From Emydura subglobosa (Eukaryota > Chordata > Testudines > Chelidae), in the NCBI GenBank assembly GCA_007922225.1, contig ML679970.1, positions 20,262,290 to 20,326,289 on the forward strand: a DNA stretch of 64,000 bases, read 5' to 3'. The stretch's first letter is position 1. Each line of letters begins with the position of its first letter. A program made the position numbers and the translations under genes. The notes under the pieces are model-generated. The model did not search any database and was not told the DNA's origin. It saw only the letters and a program-made list of their open reading frames with translations. Below, in pieces: positions 24,690 through 36,428 of this stretch.

Positions 24690-24790
24690 ACCTATACAAT
24701 GGAAGCTCTCTGAGGCAGGGATATGCCTTTTTATTTGTTCTGTAAAGCACCACGCACACTTATGATGCTGTATAAATTATAAATAATAAT
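24690..24790 (+). mobile_element. MIR/L2-like 3' end
   Basis: CTCTCTGAGGCAGGGATATG, then TTCTGTAAAGCACCACGCAC and a tail of TAAATAATAAT match the common sauropsid L2/MIR 3' end. It lies about 60 bp downstream of the MGLL exon donor. Confidence 0.55.
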
Positions 24791-24850
24791 TAAGGTACAT
24801 TAATGGAGTCTTATTTATTGAGGAAAGATGCATCATTTGAAAGTGCTCAC

Positions 24851-24975
24851 CTTGGAGGTGCTGCTGGTTTCCAATATCTGCAGAAAAGATATTGTCCATC
24901 TGCATTGACCATATGAGGAAGGTCCTGATAAGGGATATTCTGAGGACTCCGTCTTGGGGAACTTTCCTCGGGCAT
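24851..24975 (-). CDS. MGLL: MGLL first coding exon of the short isoform
   Basis: Read on the minus strand, ATG at 24975-24973 opens [20 protein letters not shown], followed by [21 protein letters not shown] and a partial codon AG. This is the N-terminus of monoglyceride lipase (human [12 protein letters not shown]...), with only a few substitutions and a small change near the 3' end. The donor is CCAAG|GTGAGC with GT at 24850-24849. The exon gives 41 codons plus two bases and joins in phase to 3518. The ATG has A at -3. The probable acceptor is CTTATAG at 24991-24990, so the exon would start at 24989. The frame stays open from there to the ATG (His-Ser-Ser-Arg), which suits a longer isoform with an upstream coding exon, as in human. 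A second AG at 24978-24977 is a weaker alternative acceptor. No annotated ORF long enough to stand out covers this exon, because introns close the frame on both sides. Confidence 0.95.
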
Positions 24976-25230
24976 TCTAGAAGAATGACCTATAAGATAT
25001 TGGAAGAAATAGGACATAACTTTAAAGAGGAGCAGGAAAGATACTGGCAGAGGGGTTTAATACACACATTCAAGAAAGTCAATAAGGCAACTGTCACTGA
25101 TGGAAATGTTTCTCCCACCCCACCAAAGAGCCACGAAATTGAGCTCAATCTCATCTGCTTCTTGCAACTGCTCTGAGACAGAAGACTCACTTTTTTTTTC
25201 TTTTTTGAGAAAATGTTCACATTATTAAAG

Positions 25231-25243
25231 GGGGGGGGGGGTG
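25231..25243 (+). repeat. Poly-G run
   Basis: About twelve consecutive G residues, in a region that also has long T runs at 25190-25207. Confidence 0.85.
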
Positions 25244-25979
25244 GGAATAACAGGCCAACAACACTGCTTCATTACAGCTTTTTTTCCCCTTCTCCCATCT
25301 GTGTTTATTTTACATCGTTTGGGAAACGGCTCTTAAAAAGAATATTTAGCTGCAATCAAGTGCAGATTGTAAAGCACCACTATGGATACAAGGAGACAGC
25401 TGCATAAAATATTCATCTCTCTTAACATCTCCAAAGAACAGCGAAGGGAGCACAGTAATGAGGTGCCCAGCACAGTGTTGTTGTTATGATCCTTTCTGCC
25501 ATCTGAAAAAGAAAACCTACAGGAGGATTCGCAGCAAACCTGTTTTCATCCTGTGCAAGGGTTTGCATCCCAGAGAGAAGCCGGCATTGCAAGTCAAATA
25601 CAATCAGATAAAGCCTTTTGCATATCGCCGCTAAGACACATTAACACCCAGCCAAACATTCAGCATCCCAGCCCAGGATTAATTCCTTTCTGTTGCAAAA
25701 AGGATGAGAGAGATCTCTTCCCTTTGCAAGCGTCTGTGCTCTGTGCCGGCTGCGATCAGCTCTCCCGAGCTCGCTCCTCTTTTCCAATCTCTTTAGGGAA
25801 ACTCGCCCGTAATTCATCGCTTCTTGTTCATTTCATCACTTTTCTTAAACAAATCGCGTGTGTGGGCTGAGGTGGCGGTGGGAGGGGAGGTGATGTGGAT
25901 GGGAAATCTGCAGTCCACTTTTCAGAAGCTGCTGCACTACACATCAAAGGCACCTTGAACACACGCAGCTGTGGCAGTG

Positions 25980-27120
25980 GGAGACTTGAACAGAAAGTTA
26001 CTGGTGCTGCAGGTTGCTAGCAAACTTTACTTCCTTCCTGTCCCTTGCTGTTAAAGGACACGCGGGGGAGGGAAGGGGGGGACGTGGGGCTCTCCACTGA
26101 GCTCCCTGCTGCAAAGTCAGCGCCTGTAAAAACCCAACTTCGCCAGCCTCTCTCTCTCTCCTAGCGAGGCCGGGGCGAGGAAGAACTCGGAGCCGTTTAA
26201 TCTGCAACCAAGGGTCCCAGGCTCCCAATGCCAAAGAGAGCCAGGGTTTCACGGGCAAAAAAAAAAAAAAATAATAAAGATCCCCCTGGGTTTAACATGC
26301 AACAAGGAGCTCTGGTTTCAAATGCAACAGCCGCCCCTGGCTGGCAGGGCAGGGCAGGGCAGGGCAGGCGGGAGGCTCTGCGCGAACCATCCAGCCCTGG
26401 CTCGCGGCACGTGGACGGCGAGGGTCGGGGGCTGCTACAGGGACGTTACCAGGTGCTGGGAAGCGCAGCGTGCTCCTGGCGGTAGCGGCGGCTGCTGGCT
26501 GCGCGGCCCGTGGAGTCAGCGGCCCCGGGAGCCGCTCGCTGCCTCCGCCCCGCTCCAGGCGCACAGCCGCGGCGGCTCCGGGGAGTGCGGCGGCCGCTCA
26601 GCACTTCATCATCCTACAGCCGCGCGGTTCCGCCGAGGAAATCCCGGCTGGCAGGGGCCCAGGAGGGCAGGCGCACTGGGGCCGGCGCGGAGAGGAGGGT
26701 GGAGGAGCAGCAGCAGCCGCTGCCTGCTGGGCAGGGAGACGAGCCGGATCGTGGCCCAGGGCAGGTCGCTCTGCCCCGTGCACAGGGGGCCACGCAGGCA
26801 ATCAAATACCCCCGCAGCGGCAGCAGCTGCAGCTGCAGCCAGGCCCCCGTGGGCGTGAGAGACCCAGGGCAGGAGCTTGGCTCAGGATCCCTGCCTGGGT
26901 GCAGCGCTTGAGTCAGGGGCGTCTCCTACCGCCTTGCCTTCGCTAAATAATAAATAACAGCGGCTCTAGTCAATCCCTGGGAAATCCCCTGACAGAGGCG
27001 GCTCCCGGACACGGTGTATCCCCGGCTCCCCCCCATCCCCTCTCTGGTACCTTGGCACTAAAATCCAAGCCCCGCTGTAAGGTCTCCCCAGCTCAGAATA
27101 ATGTCACCGCAGCCTCTTCG
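25980..27120. promoter_or_regulatory. CpG island, probable MGLL promoter and first exon region
   Basis: This is the only long stretch in the window that is strongly GC-rich and full of CpG, densest at about 26.33-26.93 kb. Everything around it is AT-rich with few CpG. It begins about 1 kb upstream of the MGLL ATG exon in the direction of minus-strand transcription, so an MGLL 5' exon and promoter here is the natural reading. Several minus-strand donor-like sites exist, for example CTG|GTAACG near 26438, but I cannot choose among them. The island could also fire on the plus strand toward KBTBD12, whose 5' noncoding exons are not located. The boundaries are by eye. The long GC-rich reading frames inside it have no recognisable protein content. 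Confidence 0.75.
26345..26368 (+). repeat. GGGCA pentanucleotide repeat with G-quadruplex pattern
   Basis: Four GGG runs at 26347-26349, 26352-26354, 26357-26359 and 26362-26364 are separated by CA. They form a short tandem array inside the CpG island and fit the G3-N2 quadruplex pattern. The G-rich strand is the template strand for MGLL. Confidence 0.8.
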
Positions 27121-28314
27121 TGCTGCCTGCCCAGGGGGCAGCGTCTCATAGCCATGAGGAGCCATGACACTAGCTGAGAAGCAGGCTCCAGGGTGCGTTG
27201 ACCCCAGAGCTATGGGCCTGGCCTGGATAGGCAGACAGACATGCGATGGGTTGGACACTGCAAGCCGAAGAGAAATGAGAGAATGCCTCCTACCCCCCTT
27301 TTGTAATGCCTCAGCTTGGATCCCAGCCCTGTGGCTCTGGATCTAGTCTGATCCCAAACTAGAAGAGGCCCAGTTTGTTGGGCTGGTTCAGATGTGCGGT
27401 GGTTGGTTTCCTGTGAGACTTCTGCCATGTGGGGTTGAATGCTCTCAACGTTTTTGGAGCCACTCAGTCCAAACTCAAGAGCCTGGATATTGCCCATAGT
27501 CCAGATCAGTATCCCAACACTGCCTCCTTAGCTCATCTGTAATTATAACCTGATTTAGGGTATATAACAAATGCTCACGAAAACCGTCAAAAATAAATTT
27601 CTCTTGTGTGCAAATCACCTCCCAGGTTTAAAGGCAAATGTCCAGGTACTGAATTTAAGAGCTTGATTCTTCAGTTCTAATGCTGTCAAAACTCTCTGCT
27701 TAGTATTTATAGAGTACTTTATGTATTGCCTACCACAAGAGTGCAAACTCAGGGATTTTATGCTTCATCATTTAATCTTTCATTTCTGGATGCCTATCTA
27801 TGGCCAAGAGCCTCCTGGCATCTTAAGAAAAAGCAGCTATAAAGAATAATTTTTTAAAAAAACCAGGCAACATGCCCAGATAAATCCCAGACTGGGAACA
27901 AAGGCTGAGGGAAGCAAAGAAAAATATCAGCAACAACTACTAATACAACAATCCCCTCATCCAAACAATATCCATATTAAAGAGGAAATCAAAAGCACAT
28001 TTTTATCTTATTGTCATTTATATTAAACCCCTTAATGGAGATTTTTGTTACAAACTGCAAAAACAAAATTATATATTTCCAGAAACGCTGATGTATGGAA
28101 ATCCATCCATGGGCATTTATAATGAGCAGGATTCGGTATTCCAGGTGAGGCGGGGCCTTCCCAGAGCCTGGAAAACAGTACGTTCAAATTGCATGTGATT
28201 TACTAACTCACTTACTCTACTAGTGTTGCTGTGTGTTGTTAAGCAGCGATTGCATTCCACTTCAGTAGCAGGTGAAGCAATCTAATCGGCTGACATTCAG
28301 TTCAACAGCACTAT

Positions 28315-28402
28315 GGGCCCAAACCTACATTCCTTGCATGCCCCCAAGTTCCCACTACCTCACTGGGAACTCTGGATGTGCAAGGCATGTAAGATCAGGC
28401 CC
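28315..28402. mobile_element. Small palindromic MITE, GGGCC family
   Basis: GGGCCCAAACCTACATTCCT at the left pairs with GGCATGTAAGATCAGGCCC at the right across about 88 bp. Confidence 0.6.
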
Positions 28403-28984
28403 TCCGGGGGCATTTGGGGATAATTCCCTTTTGTAGAAACACCTGTCTTGTAACGTAATTGTATAAATTCATAAGCAGCATCTTACTATTCTTTACCTCT
28501 GAGTCCTGAGTAAGAAAATTATTCCTGGGAAAATTGCATGGATTGGGACTGAGGGATCCACCTGTTTGAGAGCAACACAATATATAAGGGTCCAGGTCAG
28601 CAATTATTGCAGACTAGTCTCCAGTGAGAAGACAAAGGGAGCTGTGAGAGTGCAAGTGATTGCCAGATGGTGACATCGTTTGCTTTCTCTAGTCTATGAA
28701 GTGATGCGTAATTTGGAAATACATTTTAAGCAAAATCAAATTCTAATAAAAAGAGAACTAGGCTCACTAACACCTTTACACTAACTTGATAACAGCTCGG
28801 ATTTACGGTGTGCATCTAGAAAAGTTGTTTAGTGTACTAAAGGCCAAACCCTGCTGTCTATCAGGAAGCAAGCAGCCCCATAGACTCCAGTTGTACAAAT
28901 GAGTATACAGAGATGCATTTGGCCTAAAATAGGACAAAGGGCAGAAAAAGAATCCAGCATTGGAAAGACAAAAACATCACATAT

Positions 28985-29110
28985 AGATGAGGAATGGATA
29001 ATGGAGGGAAGGGGATGGAAGGTCTGAAAGAGAAGGAGGGAGAGAAGGGTGGATGGAGGAAGAAATACAGGGAAGACAAGGAGAGTGAAGGTGGATCAGA
29101 GAAGGACATA
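28985..29110 (+). repeat. Polypurine tract
   Basis: Nearly all A/G for over 100 bases, with GGAGGGAAGGGG, GAAGGAGGGAGAGAAGGG and GACAAGGAGAGTGAAGG. Frames on either strand here are compositional only. Confidence 0.75.
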
Positions 29111-30009
29111 AGATTCTCTCTCCCATTAGACTTGCAGTCGCAGAATGACTTTTTAATGGATTATTTCCTGTTCGGATGCGCGGGTGAAGAGATTTTTTTA
29201 AGATCCTTCTGTTCTAGTTGACTATAACATCCTTGTTAATTGCACAGGAGTAGTTTGATTTGAGAAGTGGATTTATATGGAGATTTTGCTAAACCATTTG
29301 CAATTCTGCTGAATAGGATCATAAAACAGCCAGCTTCACTGATGATGATTGATGAAAATTGGATCTCAGGAAGCAGAATTAGAACATAACTAAGAAATAT
29401 CTGTATATGAAAGAATCAACCATAAAGATGAGATATGCCATAGGTTACAATATACAGATAGCAGATGGAAGAGCAACAGAAAGTGTAAGCTAAGAATGCA
29501 CATGGGGAACAAGAAGAGAAGAAGCATGAAGAAAAATTAAAATGCAAGAGAAAAGCAAAGAAGACAAAGTAGAAACTGCAATCAATTTGCAATAATTATT
29601 TTGGTTTTGCTGCTTTCTTTGGCCAATTCTTTATTCTTCCCTATCCAGAGTTAAGTCACCAGGCTTCACTTCTTTTGTGTTTTTATTTTAGCTTGCCTTT
29701 TGGTATTAGATGATAAGAAAGACATACAGAGAGAGGCAAGGGGTTGGGATGAGTTGCTTTCCTTTGACCCTAAAATATTTATTTTAACTCCTTGCCACAT
29801 TCATGAAGAAAGTAGGACTTGGTGCCCTGCAAACTGGGTTGAAGAAGAAAATAATAAATGATAATCTCCCTGTTGATCAAATTCATGCTTAAAGATGGCA
29901 GAAAAACGACTGACTAGCTCTGCACTGGCCTGCTATCCTTTGGGCCCATGCACCAATTGAAAGTTATTTTAGAAGGAGGATTTAGTGCAAAGACCAGGGA
30001 ATCTGAAAA

Positions 30010-30140
30010 CCTATTTCCAGGTTCTTCTATTGACTTGCTGCCTGAGTTTAGGCAAGTCACTTTGTTTCTCTATTTGTATCCCAATGGGAATAATAATATT
30101 TAATCTTTAAATCAGTTTAAGACCCTTGGATATGAGTGCA
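30010..30140 (-). mobile_element. MIR-like SINE fragment
   Basis: The reversed MIR pattern is GACTTGCTGCCTGAGTTTAG, GCAAGTCACTTTGTTTCTC and CCCAATGGGAATAATAATA. Confidence 0.5.
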
Positions 30141-30267
30141 AAGTAACCTCATTACGTGAAAGAACCTGATTAATGTTCAGAAGAGTCCCTACTTATTTGG
30201 AGGAGAATAGAGATTCTGTTTGTCAGAGGTCCGATCTTGCTCCCATTGAAGCCAGCAACAAAAGTCT

Positions 30268-30482
30268 GACCTGGTCTACACTTATTAGGTTGACCTAACC
30301 CATAGTGGAGATGCAGCTAGCTTGACGGAAGAATTCTTCTGTCAACCTAACTGCTGCCTTTTTGAGTGTTGGTTTAACTAAATCGATGGAAAAGCCCTGT
30401 CTGTCGATGCCTACACCACAAGCACTACTGCAGCATAGCTGCAGGGCTGCTGTTGTGGTGCTTGTAGTGTAGACATAGCCTC
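30268..30482. mobile_element. GTCTACAC-type TIR element
   Basis: It runs from CTGACCTGGTCTACACTT to TAGTGTAGACATAGCC. GGTTGACCTAACCC and GGAAGAATTCTTCTGTCAAC lie in the left half. Confidence 0.75.
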
Positions 30483-30810
30483 TGTCTTCAAACAGGACCA
30501 CTTGTGTCAGTAAGGTGAGCAGGATCTGGCCCGAAGTCTCCTAAATTACACTTACTTTTAAAAAATCTGATGTTTAAAAACACACTGTTTGAGTATAAGT
30601 TTCAATCTTTTTCATTGATGTTGAAAAGGTGACCCCCCTCCTACATATTGTTCTAATTTGAGAGCTGGTTCTTTTAACGAAAGAAGCAATAAATGTTAAA
30701 ACCCACAGAAGAATATTCACAATGAGATACACAGGCGTTGTGCATACAGAAAACATGAAACACACACCCTTCAAAGACAGACAAAGCTAAAGGCTAAAAA
30801 TCCGCCCCAA

Positions 30811-31070
30811 AGCCTTGTCTACGTGACAGATATTGACCAGCTATTCCAGAATAACTATTCCCATATAATTTAGTTATTCCAGAATAACTTCCCTATGTGG
30901 ACACTCTGTCCTAGAATAAAAATGAATTGCAGGAGGAGTAATTATCCTGCAATAGTCACTTTTATTCTGGAATTGAGTGTCAACACAGGGAGATATTCCA
31001 GAATAGCTATTGTGGAATATTTTATTTTGCCATAGGTATGCCAGTCAATTTCTCCATGTAGACAAGTATC
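30811..31070. mobile_element. GTCTACAC-type fold-back element
   Basis: AGCCTTGTCTACGTG and CATGTAGACAAGTATC are the ends. Internally ATTCCAGAATAACT occurs twice, with AATATTCCAGAATAG inverted to it on the right, so the arms pair over much of the 260 bp. Confidence 0.72.
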
Positions 31071-32429
31071 ATCATGAGATTATGCTCAGAGGTTGCAGGA
31101 GGTAAATACTGCAGTCCTTGTGCACTAGAGGGCACAGTAATAGCTTCTGTTTATCCAGGGCTCATGTGGACATTTTGAAGACTATATTTTATCAACCTTC
31201 CTTTGTCATGTGCTTTTTTAGTATTTCCCTTTTTGTCGTTGCTACCAATATTTGTTTCTAAACAGAAGCTTCCTGTTATATAATTAGCCTGTTTGTCCTG
31301 CATGATTCACTCACATTGTGAAAGTGAATTGCAATGTTACTACTAAAGCACTTGGAGGGAAATCCTTATCCCCGCCATTATCGGGATAGACAGCTTAACA
31401 GATCTGTTCTGGGATGGTATTTCCTATGTTTCTCTGATGTGATTTCATATAGCCATATTAGTGTTGATAAGATGTCAATCAAAACAGAAGAAACAGGAGT
31501 TTTTCACTATATAATATGTTATCAAAAGATGCCTTAAAGGAAAACTCTCTGATCTTTGAACTTTAAAATGCATAAAAATAAGCATATGATAACGTGGTAA
31601 ATTCTCTTGTATCTCTTTGTATAGCCTTGTATTTCAAAAGTGCCTGTCTATTCCTTTCTCAGTTTTATTACTGATGATGGCTACATAATCCACTTTCCAA
31701 AACTGGCATAATTGGATCAGAACTAAATAATATAACAAGAAGACATGGTAATTCTGTGGTGGATGGAGTGGTGCTTTATTTTGGTAGCCAAATTGGAAGC
31801 ACTGACTGAAGAAGAGGTATTATTGTGCAGCCTGATTCTCTTGCTGCTTTGCCAATTGACAAAGCATCATCCATCATGTTTTGCATTCCAATTTTTCTTT
31901 GCATGTTTCCCAGCTCATCATAACATAATTATGTTTCGGTTTCTTCCAGTCAGGGGCCGATACTTTCTTTTACTAAGACAACAGCTGCACAGCACAACCT
32001 TGATGAATCCCCGTAAGGGCAAAAATGTGTCTTGTGGTGTTTGTTTCTGCCTTAGCAACCCAAATGTTAAAGCTTCTGCTTCTTTTTCTTCTTCTTTTTT
32101 TGGACAAATATTGCTGTGGCTTTTAAAATGCACCCAACCCTGGTGCTTTCATAGCAGTTTTCAAAGTGGCACCCATGTTGTTTTATACTGTAATTTGTAC
32201 ATGAAACATTAAGCATCCTTGCTGGTGTGTAATTTTTAAGTGTTGAAAGGCTGATTCTGTGGTACTGCCTTTTATAGGCCCATAAACATTTATAGGATCA
32301 TAATTGCTGATATGGAATTTATTTTATGAATGACTGAAAATCATCAAAATAGAGGCCTGCACTCCCCCTTATGGTTCTGTGATGCACCTGAAGTGGGCTT
32401 CAGTGTTGTATATGGCCTTTTTCAAACAC

Positions 32430-32600
32430 TTTGCTCTTATATAGCCCTTATAAGTGGATCTCAAAGTGCTTTAAAAAGGAAAATATGTCATTATCTCTAT
32501 TTAAAAAGGAAACTGAGGCACAGAGCAGTGAGGTAATTTCTTAATGTCAGAAGCAAGCTGGGAACAGAATCAAGTCTCAAGGCTACTAGTCCAGTGATTG
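32430..32600 (+). mobile_element. MIR-like SINE
   Basis: ATCTCAAAGTGCTTTAAAAAG, then GGAAACTGAGGCACAGAGCA and GCAAGCTGGGAACAGAATC are in MIR order. Confidence 0.6.
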
Positions 32601-32813
32601 TTTCATCGTATCACAATATTCTATGTACCGGAATAAATTTCACCCATATTCTCATTTTATCTGTGGTTATGCACAACAAAATGAGACTCCATCTTTTGGA
32701 TCATACATAAAATGAATGTTGTGACCCTGTCACAACACTGTTCGGAAGCGTAGAGATGTTAGAAGCACAGAGATGATAGCTACAGTGTCCTGGTCAAAAT
32801 ACAGTTTGAGTGA

Positions 32814-33709
32814 TGTAACAGGGCGATCTGTCCCTTTAAAGGTGACAGGGACTAAGGGCCAGCTAATCCCTGTTCCAAGGCATGGCCCTGTGTATGAGTT
32901 CTGATGTACACAAGGCACTAAGAAATGTCAGAGGCAGATACTGGGAGAGAAGAAGCATTTCTAGAGAAATAACGAGTGTTTGGGGGAAAACCCGCTCTAC
33001 TGTTCCTTTGAAGGTCCAGGACCAGGACCCTTGTAGTGAAGAATAGGGCAAAGCTCCCCTCTCTCTCAGCCAATCGTGGAGAGCCCTGGAAAGGAGGGCA
33101 GCATATAAACTGCTTCCTTTCCTCTTCTCTCACAGTAGTAAGACGCTAGAAGGGAAAAGGCTGCTAGGCTGCTGATCCCTCCAAATCCAAGGGAGAAAGA
33201 CTGAGGTGGTGAGACTTGGCCTCCAAACCATAGTGGAAGACGGGAAGATTGCGCCCCGGCAGAGATGCCTGGACAGAAGGGGCTTTGTTAGGAAGGTTTT
33301 ATTTTGTGTTCTGTTTGTTGCCTGTTCAGGTGGAACTGGATGAGGGTGATTTAAAGAAACTGGCCAGAAGCAGAGCACCACCCCATGGAGGAGGGATGTG
33401 TGGACGCTACAGACCCACAGAGGAGGGCTTTAAGGACCCCTTAGCCAGGAAGAAGCAAGACGTAGCCCTATGAAAGGGGACTGTGGGACCCCCTTTGACC
33501 AGAAGGGAGGGTTTGGGCCCAGAGGGCCAACAGCAACTGATTGTAAAGACTCAGGAAATTAGTCATCCATGTCCTGTCCCATCCCCTGAGGAAGGGGAGT
33601 GTTGTTTTAAGTGCTTCAGGCTGTGGGACTTATGAGGAACTGAGGATGAGTTGCCTATAGGGCCACCCCATATCGTGAGGGGGTGCTCTGGAAACTGCAC
33701 CCTGCCACA
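32814..33709 (+). mobile_element. Candidate LTR
   Basis: The block opens TGTAACAGGGCGATCTGTCC and closes CCCTGCCACA, giving TG...CA ends. A TATA-type GCATATAAACTGC lies near 33101. It is richer in G and C than its surroundings. I could not find a matching target duplication, so the limits are provisional. No protein was recognised in it. Confidence 0.4.
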
Positions 33710-34729
33710 GCTGCCTAAAATTCTTCCTGGAGTTTCATTTTCTGTGCTGCTCTTTTGGGTTTTGTTACTGCCTGCTATTACATAGCTGCTACCTTCCATC
33801 CCAGCGGTGGATGCATTTCAGCAGTAATAATAATAGTAAGAGTGAAAAAACTCTTGTAAGCAGGGCCAAATCAGGCAACCATGTGGAACTTCATTCCAGT
33901 GAGTAGTTCCATTTATGCATAAATATGTAAATGATTTAGTCCATTTAGTTTCTAATGTGCTTTGAGATCCTTCAGTATGAAAAACATACATGCTCTAATA
34001 ATACAAATTTTTGTCACTATCAACCACATTAATTGAAACTCCCTTTGAGGTGGATGGAAGTTGCACTCATTTTTGTCAGAATTAAATTTAGCTTTTCTTT
34101 TAGGCAAAGAATTGTGAGTACAATTACCAGCCATTCTTGTGTGTCTAAAAAAGAAAACTTACTTATGGCTTTGGTCCTTACCACATATTTATGGATCACT
34201 AGTATCTAGTATAGCTGGATAACTTGCCATGTGTTATTTCTTACCTATACAAATGTGTGTGAATTCCAGCAGTGGAAATATAATCAGACATCTCTCTAGG
34301 TTTTCTCACATTCATATCTGGTTTCTTTGCTTAATCCACTTACACATGCCAATATGTGGCAGTGTAAGATGTGAATTTTTTTTGATTTATATGCAGTAAT
34401 TACTTCCTAACATCTGCATAACAGATTTTGTAGGAAAAGTAACTCTGTAACATTAAAAAAAGTCTGAAATCTTTAAAATCTCTATTATTGGGTTTTGTTG
34501 TCCACAGCTGACTGGATACATTCCCAGCTAGGAAGCTGGTTCAGCAAAACAGCTGCATTAGTGATTTAACGGGGGCTTGAGTCTCCTTGTATTTACACCA
34601 TTGTGAATCAGGAGAGATGCTACTGAAGACAAAGGAATTGTGATGCTGGTGTAAGAGGAAAAGTAAGCATCATGGTACAGAACAACCAGGGAACATTCAG
34701 ATATGATGCTTTGATGGTGTCGGATACTG

Positions 34730-34935
34730 TGTTAGAGCCTGATCCAGCAACACTTACTACCAGATACATGCTTTCTAGTGAGATTATTATTATTTAATAA
34801 TTTTATATTGCAGTAGGGCCTAGAGGCCAACTAGGTCAGGGACCCGTTGTGGTAGGCACTGTACCTTGGTCCCACGGATCTAAATGGAACTACTTTTGGT
34901 AGTAAGCACTGCTCTCAATAGTGAGTGTTTGCAGT
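34730..34935. mobile_element. Palindromic MITE with MIR/L2-like insert
   Basis: TAGAGCCTGATCCAGCAACA and AGTAAGCACTGCTC belong to the small GGGCCTGATCC family. Between them, ATTATTATTTAAT followed by GGCAGT-like and GGTAGGCACTGTACC resembles the reversed L2/MIR tail. Confidence 0.5.
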
Positions 34936-35983
34936 AATGGCCCCAAATTATTCATTCGTATTTATTTAGTGCCAAAAATGTTCTGGGTTCATTACAATCT
35001 ACTGCATAGTTTCTAGTGCTGGGAAATGCAGTCATTGACATTCTTTCAACACTGCCTTAGTACAAGTGATAATTAATCTGGAGATATCCTTTGAGAGAGG
35101 GGAATTTTAACCAAGGAATGTTGAAGTCAAATACAAGATGGAGCACCTCTCACGAGCACAGTACATTTCCCATATTGGACTGACAGTACTCAGCTGTAAA
35201 GCAATACACAGTTGTGTTACCAGAAATCTTATCATGATGCCTTTTAAACGGGCTTTCAAATAAGACAGATATTAAACCTCTCTAGACCTCTGTTGCCTCC
35301 TTTAACGAGCTGATTTGTTAATTAGCGGTGTTTGCCAGTAACAACATCTAGTATTACAGTATCTGTGAGCTCAAAGAACGCCAGCAATTAATATCGGATC
35401 TTGAATATAATCTCTGATTACTCTTCTAGCAAAGGCAGAGTATCTGCAGTTGCCAGAGGGGTGGCACACATCCATGTGGATTCATACTGGAATCCCATGG
35501 ATAGGGCCCTTTGCTCTCCAAGGCATAATGGACCTAAATTATTCAATAGGTACTCATCAATTCTGGGGCAGGAAACCTTCAATTCTATGGCAATGAGAAT
35601 CAGTTTCATTTGTTGATTTGCTGAATCCACTCTAGAGGTGCAATAACATTTTTATGGAAACCTAGGATAAGGGGGAAGGTTATTTCCTACAGGCTGGATG
35701 TTTAGGGTTCCTGTAGAGACAGCCCCCCGCTGCCAGCAGGAGTACGTGGCAGCTGAATAAAGCTCCATCCCTTCCAGGCTGGCAGGGTTGGGGGGATTGA
35801 GCAGGGCACCAGAAGGAGTGTTGCAGCAGATGGGGGTCTGAGATGATGAGCTGGGGGCACTGGGCAGAACTCAGTCCTCCCTAGGATGCAAGTGTATGAG
35901 GGGACCTTAGCAACACACACATTTTCCAGGCCTGATTAATCCATAGGTACCATAAACCTATGGCTAGGGCCCCAGCTCCCAGA

Positions 35984-36055
35984 GTCATGTGATTAAATGA
36001 GAATCTAAGCTTTCATTTAAAAAACAAAGTAAACTTCTAGCTTTAATGGTTGTGG
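35984..36055 (+). repeat. Dispersed repeat, copy 1
   Basis: It carries TGATTAAATGAGAATCTAAG, then AAAGTAAACTTCTAGC and TTAATGGTT. It aligns by eye with 36429-36510. The family is unnamed here. Confidence 0.5.
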
Positions 36056-36428
36056 GGCTAACATTTGAGATGTGACTCGAGTGTAGCCGATGCAGTGATG
36101 GTGTGTCTGAGTCAACACCCCCTCCCCTTCCACAACCCAGCTCAGAACTCCCTGCCTGCCACACACTTTGCATCCTGGTGGGCGAGATTTCTGCCTGGGG
36201 CCTGCAACTCATGTACTTAGCCCTGACTGCCATGTTTCCCCCCAGCCACAGCATACACCTTCAAAGGTAGGGAAGGGTGGTCCTGATGAGCCAAGAGAGC
36301 TGCTGTCCTACTGTCTGTCTCCCCCAATTATGGGCAACAGGGCAGAAGAGTACAATGCAAGAGAATCTAACTCTCACCAGTGCGAGTCTTGTGATATTTG
36401 GTGTTCTTCTTGAAGTCTGAACTCCTGG

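Larger units (their letters stand above)
3519..24850 (-). other. MGLL: MGLL intron 2
   Basis: This 21.3-kb intron is bounded by a GTGAGC donor at 24850 and a CATTTAG acceptor at 3519. It contains only transposon-derived and low-complexity sequence that I can name, listed separately. I recognised no nested gene. The stretches 5.2-9.0 kb, 11.3-14.1 kb, 17.0-17.7 kb and 21.0-24.6 kb are mostly AT-rich unique-looking intron with occasional short MITE fragments. Confidence 0.85.

Noticed and set aside
26228..26946. Overlapping GC-rich reading frames of 130-180 codons on both strands in the CpG island
   Set aside because: Low-complexity Ala/Gly/Arg/Pro translation in several frames at once, no domain, and GC-rich DNA rarely contains stops. 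Treated as promoter composition.
31745..32212. 155-codon plus-strand frame
   Set aside because: Cys/Phe/Leu-rich translation of AT-rich sequence without a recognisable domain or splice-supported context.
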